From contig NZ_CP017014.1 in assembly GCF_001767395.1 (NCBI RefSeq), positions 1,054,001 to 1,118,000 of the forward strand: 64,000 nt of DNA. Direction: 5' to 3'. The position numbers were made by a program, and so were the translations under genes. Under the pieces are notes generated by a model, which worked only from the letters and a program-made list of their open reading frames with translations, made no database searches and was not told the origin of the DNA. This stretch comes from Rhodococcus sp. WMMA185 (lineage in GTDB: Bacteria > Actinomycetota > Actinomycetes > Mycobacteriales > Mycobacteriaceae). Of this stretch, positions 45,824 to 54,965 are shown one piece after another (the stretch's first letter is position 1; each line of letters begins with the position of its first letter).

Positions 45824-46729
45824 ATGCGTGCCAGTTTCATATTCAGCGAGGTCTTCACGGGACTTCGCCGCAACGTCACCATGACCATCGCAATGATCCT
45901 CACCACCGCGATCTCCCTCGCCCTGTTCGGTAGTGGCTTGCTGGTGGTGCAGATGGCTGGAAAGACGCAGCAGATCTTCCTGGACCGCGTCGAGGTTCAG
46001 ATCTTCCTCACCGACGACATCTCGACGACCGATCCCGGGTGCCAGGGTGAGATCTGTAGCTCGCTGCGAAGGGATCTGGAAGAAACACCGTCGGTGGTGT
46101 CGGTGCAGTACCTCAATCGCGATGACGCGGTGAAGGATGCCACCGAGCGGGTGTTCAAGGATCAGCCGGAACTCGCGGCGCTGGTCAGCCCCGACACTTT
46201 CCCGGCCTCGTTCAAGATCAAGCTCAGTGATCCCGAGCGGTTCGGAGTGATCAACGAGGAGTTCGGTACGCGACCGGGAGTCGAGAGCGTTCTCAATCAA
46301 CGCGAATTGGTGGAGCGACTTTTCAGTGTTCTGAGTGGTGTGCGCAACGGCGCGTTCGCGATCGCGATCGTTCAGGCCGTGGCGGCGATTTTCTTGATCG
46401 CGAACATGGTTCAGATCGCTGCCTACACCCGTCGTACCGAGGTCGGCATCATGAGGCTCGTGGGTGCAACCCGGTGGTATACGCAGTTGCCGTTCCTGCT
46501 CGAGGCCGTGGTCGCCGCGTTGGTCGGTGCCGTGCTCGCGATCGCGGGGTTGTTCGCTGCGAAGAATCTGTTCATCGACGACGTGCTCTCGGACCTGTAT
46601 TCAGCCAACATCCTTGCCCGGATCTCCAACAGCGATGTGCTCTTCGTTTCGCCTGTCTTGTTGCTGGCGGGCATGGGCATGGCGGCGGTCACTGCATACG
46701 TGACGCTGCGCCTGTATGTGCGCGAGTAA
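45824..46729 (+). CDS. ftsX: cell division protein FtsX
   Basis: The product is 301 residues with four transmembrane helices: one near residues 20-45 (NVTMTIAMILTTAISLALF), then a large external loop (LDRVEVQIFLTDDIST..., with the Cys pair CQGEIC) to about residue 165, and three more helices (ANMVQIAAYTRRTEVGIMRL follows the second). The external loop recruits a peptidoglycan hydrolase. It is the membrane partner of FtsE. It corresponds to Rv3101c. Confidence 0.95.
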   Translation: MRASFIFSEVFTGLRRNVTMTIAMILTTAISLALFGSGLLVVQMAGKTQQIFLDRVEVQIFLTDDISTTDPGCQGEICSSLRRDLEETPSVVSVQYLNRDDAVKDATERVFKDQPELAALVSPDTFPASFKIKLSDPERFGVINEEFGTRPGVESVLNQRELVERLFSVLSGVRNGAFAIAIVQAVAAIFLIANMVQIAAYTRRTEVGIMRLVGATRWYTQLPFLLEAVVAALVGAVLAIAGLFAAKNLFIDDVLSDLYSANILARISNSDVLFVSPVLLLAGMGMAAVTAYVTLRLYVRE

Positions 46730-46816
46730 TTTCGTTTGCCCTCTCTCCTATGCTGGAGGGTACGGACTGTTCATTCGAATAGTTCTTTCGAACTCGCGGA
46801 CTGAAAGGCCCGGAAC

Positions 46817-47290
46817 GTGAAGGAAAAGGGCCGCAAGGTCATTGCAACCAATCGCAAGGCGCGGCACAACTACACCATCCTCGACGTCTACGAGGCCGGG
46901 ATCGCTCTGGTAGGCACCGAGGTGAAGAGCCTGCGCGAGGGTAAGGCATCGCTGGTCGATGCGTTCGCAACCGTCGACGACGGCGAGGTCTGGCTGCGCT
47001 CCTTGCATATTCCCGAATACACGCAGGGCACCTGGACCAACCACTCGCCGCGCCGCACGCGGAAGTTGCTGTTGCACAAGCGCGAGATCGAGCACCTCGT
47101 CGGCAAGACACGTGAGGGCAACCAGACTCTCGTGCCGCTGTCGATGTACTTCTCCGACGGCAAAGTCAAGGTGGAACTCGCTCTCGCGAAGGGCAAGCAG
47201 GACTATGACAAGCGCCAGGCTCTGGCCCGGCGCACGGCCGAGCGTGAGGTGACCCGCGAACTCGGACGCCGGGTCAAGGGCATGCGCTGA
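46817..47290 (+). CDS. smpB: SsrA-binding protein SmpB
   Basis: The product is 157 residues from GTG 46817 behind GAAAGG. SmpB signatures are [20 protein letters not shown] and [24 protein letters not shown]; the basic C-terminal tail is [19 protein letters not shown]. SmpB delivers tmRNA to stalled ribosomes; the tmRNA gene lies 960 bases downstream. It corresponds to Rv3100c. The next gene appears to begin at or just after the TGA. Confidence 0.96.
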   Translation: MKEKGRKVIATNRKARHNYTILDVYEAGIALVGTEVKSLREGKASLVDAFATVDDGEVWLRSLHIPEYTQGTWTNHSPRRTRKLLLHKREIEHLVGKTREGNQTLVPLSMYFSDGKVKVELALAKGKQDYDKRQALARRTAEREVTRELGRRVKGMR

Positions 47291-47310
47291 TCTCCATCCT
47301 GCTCGCTCTG

Positions 47311-48153
47311 GTGGCAGCGATCGGCTACGGAGTGAGTGATTTCGTCGGAGGTGTCGCATCCCGCAGAGTTGCCGCTCTGCGCGTCGTCATCGTCTCGTAT
47401 CCGCTGTCGTTGCTGATCGTTCTCGCCATCGCCCCTTTCGTCGGAGGGACATTCACCGCGTCCTCCCTCCTCTGGGGTGCCGCGTCGGGAATCGCGGGGG
47501 GAGTGGCGATCTGGTGGTTCTACCTTGCCTTGGCGTCGGGACCGATGTCGGTAGTCTCGCCGCTCACAGCTGTCCTCGTGGCGGGGATTCCCGTGCTCAT
47601 CGGCTTGGCGCTCGGGGAACGGCCCGGGTTGATCGCGTTCGCCGGGATCATCGTGGCCCTCGCCGCCGTTGTCCTCGTGAGTCGTGAATCACCCGACGAG
47701 ACTGCCGGCGAGGTCGCAGGCAGGCGGGCATTGACGTTCACCCGAACGGTTGCTCTCCTGACCGTTGGATCCGGAGTCGCGTTCGCACTTGCATTCGTAG
47801 CGTTGAGCGAGATCGGTGACGATGGTGGGTTGTGGCCTCTCGCCGTGTCGCGTGCCTCGGCAACAGCGGTTGTATGGCTCGTAGCGTTGTCGTCAGGACA
47901 CTTCGCCGCGCCGCACGGCGAACCATTGAAGCTCGCCGTTTATGTGAGTTTCCTCGACGTTCTCGCCAACGCCGCGTTGCTGTATGCCTTCCAAGGCGGA
48001 TTGCTGTCGCTCGTCAGTGTGATCGGCGCGCTCTATCCCGCCGCGACGGTACTGCTGGCGATGGTGATGCTCGGTGAGCGGGTGAGCAAGGTGCAGCAGG
48101 CGGGCATGCTTCTTGCCCTGGCCTCTGTTGGAATGATCGCCGTGGCCAGCTGA
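47311..48153 (+). CDS. EamA/DMT-family permease
   Basis: The product is at least 280 residues with ten hydrophobic helices in two EamA repeats (AAIGYGVSDFVGGVASRR in the first, LALVLWLVALSSG-like helices in the second). It exports or imports a small metabolite across the inner membrane. GTG 47311 is the first standard start but leaves the first helix short; the in-frame sequence LISILLAL just upstream is hydrophobic and reaches CTG 47287, which would overlap the smpB stop as CTGA. The frame is open but has no standard start there. It lies between smpB and ssrA. Confidence 0.85.
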   Translation: MAAIGYGVSDFVGGVASRRVAALRVVIVSYPLSLLIVLAIAPFVGGTFTASSLLWGAASGIAGGVAIWWFYLALASGPMSVVSPLTAVLVAGIPVLIGLALGERPGLIAFAGIIVALAAVVLVSRESPDETAGEVAGRRALTFTRTVALLTVGSGVAFALAFVALSEIGDDGGLWPLAVSRASATAVVWLVALSSGHFAAPHGEPLKLAVYVSFLDVLANAALLYAFQGGLLSLVSVIGALYPAATVLLAMVMLGERVSKVQQAGMLLALASVGMIAVAS

Positions 48154-48248
48154 AACCACAACCGTCACACACGAGACGAAAATCGGGATGAACTTTGTCC
48201 GGGTTCGCGTTACACTAAGTGGCCCCGCGAAGTTCGTGGGGCGCGTAC

Positions 48249-48619
48249 GGGGCTGAACGGTTTCGACTGCGTACGTTGAGGTAGGGGAAGCGTGTCGGTG
48301 CAGGCAAGAGACCACCGTAAGCGTCGCTGCAAATATATAAGCGCCGAGAACACTCAGCGCGACTTCGCACTTGCTGCCTAAGTAGCGACTGCGAGTCTGT
48401 CAGTCCGGGTTCGCCCTCGGCCCGGGTACTGGCATCAGCTAGAGGGCTTTACCGTTCGATTCGGTCGCGGGGCCGAACGGGACAACCAACAGCGACTGGG
48501 ATCGTCATCCTGGCTTGTTTGCGAGACCGGGAGATCCAAGTAGAGGCATAGCAAACTGCACACGGAGAAGCCCTAGCTTTGCTGCGGAGGACCCGGGTTC
48601 AATTCCCGGCAGCTCCACA
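48249..48619 (+). ncRNA. ssrA: transfer-messenger RNA (tmRNA)
   Basis: The 5' end GGGGCTG (48249-48255) pairs with CAGCTCC (48610-48616), and GACCCGGGTTCAATTCCCGGCAG is the T arm. The tag reading frame starts at GCC 48343 and ends TAA 48379-48381, encoding AENTQRDFALAA, with the protease-recognised ALAA tail. The encoded 3' end reads ACAA rather than CCA, so CCA is added. tmRNA with SmpB rescues stalled ribosomes. Confidence 0.96.
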
Positions 48620-48621
48620 AA

Positions 48622-48667
48622 GGCCCGGTCGGAGAGTCGCAACAGACTCTAAGACCGGGCCATTTTT
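48622..48667 (+). terminator. terminator after ssrA
   Basis: GGCCCGGTC (48622-48630) pairs with GACCGGGCC (48653-48661), with an inner stem GAGTC/GACTC, and is followed by TTTTT (48663-48667). Confidence 0.9.
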
Positions 48668-49078
48668 CGTCGGAACGCCGTATCGGTGGTGGGAGCCCCT
48701 GATCCCACTGAGGTCGTAGCGAAAACTACTGGGCTGGTGCGCGTTTGACTCTGCGATGACCGAGCTGAATTGACCGTTTCGCCGTCAAGCGAACTGACAT
48801 AGATATCCACCGATTTGGCAGCAAAGAGTAGCGCGCTGTGATGTACGTCACGAAATCGGATTCGCGCGATATTGGCGGGACACGTGTGAGTGGGCAGGGC
48901 GGCGCGCAATTGCCTCGAGGGCAACCGATTTTGCTCCGAGTCCCGGCTCTCTCGGCAAGGAGAGCGACCAGTGCTGATGCCCTTCGAAAGGTGTCACGCC
49001 CAGGATCTCTCGTGTGCGCGTGCCACGATGGATCAACCGCAGCGTGCGACTGCGACGAGGACTCGAAGGGAAACGAAG
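48668..49078. other. gene-free stretch before crcB
   Basis: About 410 bases between the ssrA terminator and the first crcB. Reading frames on either strand (for example minus strand 48649-48924) have no homology that I can see and one overlaps the terminator. A short hairpin GTGGGA-TCCCAC near 48690 is present. I searched for the fluoride riboswitch core and did not find it. Promoter elements are not clear. Confidence 0.4.
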
Positions 49079-49444
49079 GTGGTCGAGACGAAACCCGTGG
49101 CGGTGGTCGCCGTGGGAGGTGCGCTCGGGGCTGCCGCGAGATTCACATTGGCAGAGCAGTGGCCTGGAATCTGGACCGTTCTCGCCATCAATGTCATCGG
49201 TTCTCTGTTGCTCGGGTATCTGGCCGAGATGGTCGGACCTGATCGGCTATGGCGACTGTTTCTCGGAATCGGTGTGCTCGGTGGATTCACCACGTTCTCG
49301 ACCTTCGCGGTCGATGCCGTCGGGGAACATCCGGTGACCGCTGCTGTCTACGTGGCAGCCACTTTGATCCCGGCTCTGCTGGCTGCGCGCCTGGGCATGC
49401 TCGCCGGACATCGACACAGGTCGGCACGAAAGGCGCCCGCGTGA
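49079..49444 (+). CDS. crcB: fluoride channel CrcB/Fluc, first copy
   Basis: The product is 121 residues from GTG 49079, with a GAAGGG run before it (ATG 49028 is in frame but has no ribosome-binding site). Four hydrophobic helices and the Fluc signatures are present: AVGGALGAAARFTLAE, INVIGSLLLGYLAE and GVLGGFTTFSTFAVDAV, the last with the pore Phe/Thr residues. Fluc exports fluoride as a dimer. The gene overlaps the second copy by four bases (GTGA), which suggests a heterodimeric pair. Confidence 0.9.
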   Translation: MVETKPVAVVAVGGALGAAARFTLAEQWPGIWTVLAINVIGSLLLGYLAEMVGPDRLWRLFLGIGVLGGFTTFSTFAVDAVGEHPVTAAVYVAATLIPALLAARLGMLAGHRHRSARKAPA

Positions 49445-49785
49445 GTGTCCTGCTCGTCGCACTCGGCGGCGGCCTCGGTGCTGTGATGCGGTATTTCGCA
49501 GGCCGGTACGTCCACTCGTACCGCAGCTTTCCGATGGCCACGTTTGTCGTAAATATCCTCGGTTGTCTGATTCTGGGACTGTTGTCGGGGCCTTCGATAC
49601 CTGCCTACGCCTTCGCCCTGCTCGGCACCGGCTTCTGCGGCGGACTCACCACGTACTCCACCTTCGCCGTGGAATCGGTTGGGCTCGTCCGTGTCCGACG
49701 CACGCTCGTCTCGCTTGTCTACGTCGTCGCAAGCGTCGTTTTCGGCTTGGCTGCCGCCTGGCTAGGGTTCCGATTGACCTCGTAA
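49441..49785 (+). CDS. crcB: fluoride channel CrcB/Fluc, second copy
   Basis: The product is 114 residues from GTG 49441. Signatures are LGGGLGAVMRYFAGR, VNILGCLILGLLSG and FCGGLTTYSTFAVESV; the essential Asn of TM2 and the FxT pore motif (TTYSTF) are intact. The frame is open upstream through the first copy but only as a shadow. Two linked crcB genes are common in actinobacteria and usually encode antiparallel heterodimers that expel fluoride. The gene ends TAA, 124 bases before pgm. Confidence 0.92.
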   Translation: MSVLLVALGGGLGAVMRYFAGRYVHSYRSFPMATFVVNILGCLILGLLSGPSIPAYAFALLGTGFCGGLTTYSTFAVESVGLVRVRRTLVSLVYVVASVVFGLAAAWLGFRLTS

Positions 49786-49909
49786 GCGCCGGACTCACGC
49801 TGGGCCGGCAGGGGCCGAGTCCACCGCTCCCATACTGGGCGCACTCTGCTGACGGGGTGCAGGATGGGTGATAGCCGAATTCGGTTCCCGTCGATTTGCA
49901 GGAGGTCTC

Positions 49910-51541
49910 GTGGCGCACGACAGGGCGGGTCAGGTGGCACTGCCGGAGGACCTGATTGACACCGCGCATTTGGTGACTGCGTACTACAGTCGCGTACCCG
50001 ACCCCGAGAACCCCGCGCAGCAGGTGGTGTTCGGAACGTCCGGCCATCGTGGCTCGAGCCTGGATTGCGCGTTCAACGAGGCGCACATTCTGGCCACCAC
50101 CCAGGCGATCGTCGAGTACCGGGCGTCCCAGGGCATCGACGGGCCGCTCTTCCTCGCTCGCGACACCCACGCACTGTCGGAACCGGCGTGGACGTCTGCG
50201 CTCGAGGTGCTCGCCGCCAACGACGTGACGGTGCTGATCGATTCCCGGGACCGGTTCACCCCGACGCCCGCGGTCAGTCATGCGATCCTTCGCCACAACG
50301 GCGGTGCCTCCGAGGCGAAGGCCGACGGCATCGTGGTGACACCCTCACACAATCCACCCCGTGACGGCGGATTCAAGTACAACCCGCCACACGGGGGGCC
50401 TGCCGGTTCCGAGGAGACGACGATCATCGCCGACCGGGCGAACGAGTTGCTGCGAGGTGATCTCGCAGGCGTGCGCCGAATCTCCGCGGAACGGGCACTG
50501 AAGGGCGCCGGCCGGTACGATTTCCTCCGCTTCTACGTCGACGATTTACCCAGTGTCCTCGATCTCGAGGCCGTTCGGAGTGCACGGGTGAGGATCGGCG
50601 CCGACCCTATGGGCGGTGCGAGCGTCGACTACTGGGGCGCGATCGCAGACACCCACCGCCTCGATCTCGAGGTCGTCAACCCACTCGTGGATCCCACGTG
50701 GCGGTTCATGACCCTCGACACGGACGGCAAGATCCGTATGGACTGCTCGTCGCCCGCTGCCATGGCCTCGCTGATCGGAGCCCGCGATCGGTTCGACATC
50801 GCGACCGGCAATGATGCCGATGCGGACCGGCACGGGATCGTCACCCCCGATACGGGACTGATGAACCCCAATCACTACCTCGCCGTGGCCATCGACTACC
50901 TGTTCTCGCACCGCACGGGATGGGGTTCGGCGGTCAAGGTGGGCAAGACGCTCGTCAGCTCGTCGATGATCGACCGAGTGGTCGAGAGCCTGGGGCGCGA
51001 ACTCCTCGAGGTGCCCGTGGGGTTCAAGTGGTTCGTCCCCGGCATGCTCGAGGGCTCACTCGGTTTCGGCGGTGAGGAAAGTGCGGGAGCGTCCTTCCTA
51101 CGCCGCGACGGTGGCGTGTGGACCACCGACAAGGACGGAATCATCATGGCTCTGCTCGCGTCGGAGATGACCGCGGTGACCGGCAAGACACCATCGGTTC
51201 GCTACGCGGAACTAGCCGAACGGTTCGGCAGCCCTGCATATGCTCGCATCGATGCCCCCGCCACCCGGGAGCAGAAAGCGGTGCTCGGGAAGCTCTCTGC
51301 TGAACAGGTTTCCGCCTCAGAGCTCGCGGGGGAGCCGATCACGGCAACGTTGACGAGTGCGCCGGGCAACGGGGCCGCGCTCGGTGGCCTGAAAGTGACC
51401 ACCGCGACGTCGTGGTTCGCGGCGCGGCCGTCGGGTACCGAGGACGTCTACAAGATCTACGCCGAATCTTTCCAGGGCCCCGGGCATCTCGCGCAGGTGC
51501 AGGAAGCGGCCAAGGAATTGGTGGCCGACGTCCTCGAGTGA
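49910..51541 (+). CDS. pgm: phosphoglucomutase, alpha-D-glucose-specific
   Basis: The product is 543 residues from GTG 49910, four bases after AGGAGG (49900-49905), so this start is better than the GTG at 49868. Catalytic and metal sites are [11 protein letters not shown], the phospho-Ser loop [11 protein letters not shown], the Mg2+ loop [10 protein letters not shown], the sugar loop [10 protein letters not shown] and the phosphate-binding [11 protein letters not shown]. It interconverts glucose 1-phosphate and 6-phosphate for glycogen, trehalose and cell-wall precursors. It stands alone in its direction between crcB and an MFS gene. Confidence 0.96.
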   Translation: MAHDRAGQVALPEDLIDTAHLVTAYYSRVPDPENPAQQVVFGTSGHRGSSLDCAFNEAHILATTQAIVEYRASQGIDGPLFLARDTHALSEPAWTSALEVLAANDVTVLIDSRDRFTPTPAVSHAILRHNGGASEAKADGIVVTPSHNPPRDGGFKYNPPHGGPAGSEETTIIADRANELLRGDLAGVRRISAERALKGAGRYDFLRFYVDDLPSVLDLEAVRSARVRIGADPMGGASVDYWGAIADTHRLDLEVVNPLVDPTWRFMTLDTDGKIRMDCSSPAAMASLIGARDRFDIATGNDADADRHGIVTPDTGLMNPNHYLAVAIDYLFSHRTGWGSAVKVGKTLVSSSMIDRVVESLGRELLEVPVGFKWFVPGMLEGSLGFGGEESAGASFLRRDGGVWTTDKDGIIMALLASEMTAVTGKTPSVRYAELAERFGSPAYARIDAPATREQKAVLGKLSAEQVSASELAGEPITATLTSAPGNGAALGGLKVTTATSWFAARPSGTEDVYKIYAESFQGPGHLAQVQEAAKELVADVLE

Positions 51542-51604
51542 CGCCCCCGACATCCGCGTAGGGCCGAGTGCCACCGCGCGGGGCATCTAATATCAGGTTC
51601 AATT

Positions 51605-52822
51605 ATGAACAAACGTGCAGCCGGGCTGCCTGCCGAGCAGGACCCGCGGATCCCCCCGGAAATCTGGGTGCTGGTTTCCGCCAGTTTCGTCATCGCGCTC
51701 GGGTTCGGGATCGTTGCGCCCGCGCTTCCCCAATTCGCCCTCAGCTTCAACGTCAGCGTCGCAGCGGCCACTGTCGTGATCTCGTCCTTCGCGTTCATGC
51801 GTCTGGCGTTCGCCCCCGTCAGCGGCAGGCTGGTGCAAAAGCTGGGGGAGCAGCCGGTGTATATCACCGGCCTTCTGATTGTCGCTGCCTCGACGGCGGC
51901 GTGCGCTGTGGCGGGGGACTACTGGCAGTTGCTGGTCTTCCGGGCCATAGGCGGCATCGGCTCGACGATGTTCACGGTGTCCGCGATGGGGCTCGTCATT
52001 CGAATCGCACCGCCGAACAAGCGTGGCCGGGTGGCTGGGATGTATGCGACGAGCTTCCTGATGGGCTCGATCAGCGGGCCGCTCATCGGCGCGTTGCTCG
52101 TGGAGTTCGGTCTCCGCGTTCCGTTCATCATCTACGCCATCGCTCTCGTCATTGCGGCCGCGGTGGTCTTCGTCAGCCTCCGTGGATCCCACCTGGCGGC
52201 TCGCCAGGCCAGCAGTGGCCCCGCCATGTCCTTGAGAGAAGCGCTCCGGAGCTCGACCTACCGCGCGGCCTTGGGATCGAATTTCGCATTCGGTGGTGTG
52301 ATCTTCGGGGTGCGCGTCGCGATGGTCCCACTCTTCGTGGTGGAGGCGATGCAGCGTGAGGCCGGTCTGGCCGGTGTCGCGCTCACCGTGTTCGCAGTGG
52401 GCAACGCCCTGGTGCTCATCGTGTCGGGGAGGTTGTCGGACACATACGGGCGTAAACGGTTTGTCGTGCTCGGACTGCTGGTCTGTGGTGTCAGCACAAT
52501 GTCCTTGGGCCTCAGCGAGAATCTGCTGGTATTCCTGGTGTTGTCGGGCATTGCAGGCGTCGGGTCCGGTGTGATGAGTCCTGCCCAGCAGGCGGCGGTC
52601 GCCGATGTGGTGGGCTCGAAGTCACGGGGTGGTCCAGTGCTCGCGGCTTTCCAGATGGTGTCCGACGTCGGCGGCGTCGTCGGACCGGTCGGAGCGGGTC
52701 TGCTCGCCGAGCACCTGTCCTACGCAGCCGCATTCGCCGTCACCGGCGGGGTCATGCTCCTCGCGGCTGTGGGCTGGCTGTTGGTGCCGAACAGGCCGGC
52801 GCCGAAAGTGACTGCCGAGTAG
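51605..52822 (+). CDS. MFS transporter, drug/efflux-like
   Basis: The product is 405 residues with about twelve membrane helices. Motif A is present in the second half, SGRLSDTYGRKRFVVLG, and a similar GRLVQKLGEQP in the first. The N-terminus (IPPEIWVLVSASFVIALGFGIVAPALPQFA) resembles DHA1-type drug exporters. The substrate is unknown. It follows pgm after 60 bases and precedes the MauE-like gene after 30 bases, in the same direction. Confidence 0.87.
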   Translation: MNKRAAGLPAEQDPRIPPEIWVLVSASFVIALGFGIVAPALPQFALSFNVSVAAATVVISSFAFMRLAFAPVSGRLVQKLGEQPVYITGLLIVAASTAACAVAGDYWQLLVFRAIGGIGSTMFTVSAMGLVIRIAPPNKRGRVAGMYATSFLMGSISGPLIGALLVEFGLRVPFIIYAIALVIAAAVVFVSLRGSHLAARQASSGPAMSLREALRSSTYRAALGSNFAFGGVIFGVRVAMVPLFVVEAMQREAGLAGVALTVFAVGNALVLIVSGRLSDTYGRKRFVVLGLLVCGVSTMSLGLSENLLVFLVLSGIAGVGSGVMSPAQQAAVADVVGSKSRGGPVLAAFQMVSDVGGVVGPVGAGLLAEHLSYAAAFAVTGGVMLLAAVGWLLVPNRPAPKVTAE

Positions 52823-52854
52823 CTTTGGGTTGGATCTTCTGTACTCTCGTTCGC

Positions 52855-53343
52855 GTGTGGATCCCCATTGCCTCCCTCGTCGCGCGGCTGGCTCTGGCCG
52901 CCGTCTGGCTCGTGTCCGGTGCGCTCAAGGTTGCCGACCCAACCCAGACCGCCGTCGCGGTCCGCGCCTACCAACTGCTGCCCGAGGAACTCGTCCGCCC
53001 GGTGGCAAACACGCTGCCGTTCTTCGAGATCGGGCTGGGGCTGCTCCTGGTGATCGGGCTTGCGGTTCGTGCCACGGCGTCGGTGTCTGCGGTGCTCCTA
53101 CTGGTCCTCATCGGTGTAATCATCTCGGTTTGGGCGCGCGGACTGTCCATCGACTGTGGATGCTTCGGCGGCGGTGGCGCGGCCGACGTGGACGGCTGGG
53201 ACTATGCTATGGAGATCCTGCGTGACGTCGGTTTCCTTGCGCTGGCCATATGGCTGACAGTGTTCCCACGTTCCCCCTTCGCGTTGGGGCTCGGGTCTCG
53301 GGCCAATCTCGCCGTGAGGCCTCAGCGGGTTCTGGCAGAGTAG
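52855..53343 (+). CDS. MauE/DoxX-type membrane protein, DsbA partner
   Basis: The product is 162 residues from GTG 52855 (VWIPIASLVARLAL). Four helices are visible, and the Cys pair SIDCGCFGGGGA sits in the loop after the third. This C-x-C pair with Gly-rich flanks is typical of MauE-like proteins, which supply or remove disulfides in place of DsbB/VKOR. The next gene encodes a DsbA-like thioredoxin, 55 bases away, so the pair makes an extracytoplasmic disulfide system. In M. tuberculosis a VKOR protein takes this place next to Rv2969c. Confidence 0.85.
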   Translation: MWIPIASLVARLALAAVWLVSGALKVADPTQTAVAVRAYQLLPEELVRPVANTLPFFEIGLGLLLVIGLAVRATASVSAVLLLVLIGVIISVWARGLSIDCGCFGGGGAADVDGWDYAMEILRDVGFLALAIWLTVFPRSPFALGLGSRANLAVRPQRVLAE

Positions 53344-53398
53344 GTAAACAGCAAATCGACCCGACGGTAACCATCCGACATCGAAGGACTGCATCTAC

Positions 53399-54130
53399 GT
53401 GAGCTCGAAGAACAAATACAATCCGCAGCCGGAGTCCAGTCGCTCCACCTACATCCTCGGTGGGCTCGCGGTGGCGATCATCGCCGTGCTCGTCATCGGT
53501 GGTGTGTTCTGGCAGAGCAGTCGCAGCGAACCACGCAACGAAGGTTACGGCGGTGTTCAGAACTCCGAGGTTCAGGTGACGAAGCAGGACAACGGAGTCG
53601 TGCTGCTCGGACGCCCCGACGCGGCAACCACCATCGACCTGTTCGAGGATCCGATGTGCCCGTACTGTGGCGAATTGGAGCACCAGAACGGCCAGGAACT
53701 GGCACAGGCCATCGACGAAGGCAAAGTCGCGGTCCGCTACCACATCCTGAACTTCCTCAACCAACTCTCGGCGAGCGGCGACTACTCCACCCGGGCCGTC
53801 GCCGCGTCGCAGTGCGTCGCGGACACGGGAGACGCAATCGCCTACTCGGCGTTCCATGCCGAGCTTTTCTCTCCGGCGAATCAGCCTCAGGAAAACGGAA
53901 CCTCCGACCATTCGAATGAGGACCTCGCGCAGATGGCTCGCGAAGCCGGCGCGTCCGACGCTGCCGTGCAGTGCATCAGCTCGGGTGCGAATGTCGAGCA
54001 GGCCGCGATCGACGCGGAGGCGGGTCGTCAGGCGCTCGCCGCGAGCGGCGCACAGGGCACGCCCGCAGTGGTCCAGGACGGCAACCTGATCGACGCCCTC
54101 GGGAACCCCAACTGGGTTGCAGAGCTGTAG
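53399..54130 (+). CDS. membrane-anchored DsbA-like thiol oxidoreductase
   Basis: The product is 243 residues from GTG 53399. A single N-terminal membrane helix (about 18-40, YILGGLAVAIIAVLVIGGVF) anchors it outside the cytosol. The DsbA-type thioredoxin domain has CPYC in EDPMCPYCGELE and a cis-Pro region GTPAVVQDG near the end. Additional Cys (SQCVAD, QCISSG) form a second likely disulfide. It introduces disulfides in exported proteins, working with the MauE-like protein just upstream. It is similar to Rv2969c. Confidence 0.9.
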   Translation: MSSKNKYNPQPESSRSTYILGGLAVAIIAVLVIGGVFWQSSRSEPRNEGYGGVQNSEVQVTKQDNGVVLLGRPDAATTIDLFEDPMCPYCGELEHQNGQELAQAIDEGKVAVRYHILNFLNQLSASGDYSTRAVAASQCVADTGDAIAYSAFHAELFSPANQPQENGTSDHSNEDLAQMAREAGASDAAVQCISSGANVEQAAIDAEAGRQALAASGAQGTPAVVQDGNLIDALGNPNWVAEL

Positions 54131-54292
54131 GAGGTTTTGCTGGCCCGTGCGTGGGGTGAGCGGTTACTGCGCTCATCACCCACGCACGGGCTTGATGTCT
54201 CTGACCAGGCGATTTGTTGGCCTGGTCGGCGATGGTGTAACTTTCTTCGAGCACGCAGGAAGTGCTCTTGCGAGCCCGAAAGAACTGAATAC

Positions 54293-54365
54293 GGGGCTAT
54301 GGCGCAGCTGGTAGCGCACCACACTGGCAGTGTGGGGGTCAGGGGTTCGAGTCCCCTTAGCTCCA
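54293..54365 (+). tRNA. tRNA-Ala (GGC)
   Basis: A 73-base cloverleaf. Acceptor GGGGCTA pairs with TAGCTCC; the anticodon arm CCACA-CTGGCAG-TGTGG gives GGC; the T arm is AGGGG-TTCGAGT-CCCCT. CCA is not encoded. Content after this tRNA is accessory, so it may have been an integration site, but no repeated tRNA end is visible in the window. Confidence 0.95.
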
Positions 54366-54371
54366 CTCAGG

Positions 54372-54404
54372 TAACGGCAGGTCATCGACTTGCCGTTATT
54401 TTTT
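54372..54404 (+). terminator. terminator after tRNA-Ala
   Basis: TAACGGCA (54372-54379) pairs with TGCCGTTA (54391-54398) and is followed by a T-run through 54404. Confidence 0.85.
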
Positions 54405-54656
54405 GCGCGATTTCGAGCGCCGACACTGCGGCGTTCAACTGATCGTCTGTCTCCGAATGACACCCGCGCCGACTCCAGGCTGATGTCGGCAGCATCGAGC
54501 TGGAGATCCGGCCCCGGGGCGGGAGAACGCCCCTACCCTCCGCGGATTCCAGGGGTCGACGCAACACGGTGAATGACCGACGCACTGTATCGCCCTGTCG
54601 TGACCGATCGTGGTCGCGGCAGGGCGTCGTGTGGCTCGAGGGGCAGAATCGTCGAC

Positions 54657-54965
54657 ATGAAGGTGGAGATTCTGTATTTCGACGGGTGCCCGAACTGGCG
54701 GGAGACAGCCGACCGTGTCCGGGCAGCGGCGACTGCGATCGGGCATCCGGACATCGAGATCGTGTATCAGCGGATCTCGTCGGATGCGGAGGCGGCAGCA
54801 TCACCATTCGCAGGCTCACCCACGATCCTCGTCGACGGTGTCGACGCGTTCGACGATGCGGAGCCGGTGACCGAACTCGCGTGCCGCATCTACCCGACCG
54901 AGGCCGGTTTGGCCGGGCTACCGAGCACCGAACAGCTGGCCGATGCGCTGCGGGCGAGAGGCTAG
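54657..54965 (+). CDS. small thioredoxin-like fold protein
   Basis: The product is 102 residues from ATG 54657. It begins MKVEILYFDGCPNWRETADR, a start shared by small thioredoxin-like proteins often found near mercury or metal resistance genes. There is a single Cys where thioredoxins have CxxC (GCPNW) and a cis-Pro-like SPTILVDGVD later. Its redox function is thus doubtful. It overlaps the 3' end of the IS30 remnant by four bases. Nothing in the 290 bases between tRNA-Ala and this gene looks coding. Confidence 0.75.
   Translation: MKVEILYFDGCPNWRETADRVRAAATAIGHPDIEIVYQRISSDAEAAASPFAGSPTILVDGVDAFDDAEPVTELACRIYPTEAGLAGLPSTEQLADALRARG

Noticed and set aside
48649-48924. Minus-strand ORF of 91 codons between ssrA and crcB
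   Set aside because: Overlaps the ssrA terminator and has no homology or ribosome-binding site.
48668-49078. Fluoride riboswitch ahead of the crcB pair
   Set aside because: The conserved pseudoknot core was not seen; only a small unrelated hairpin is present.
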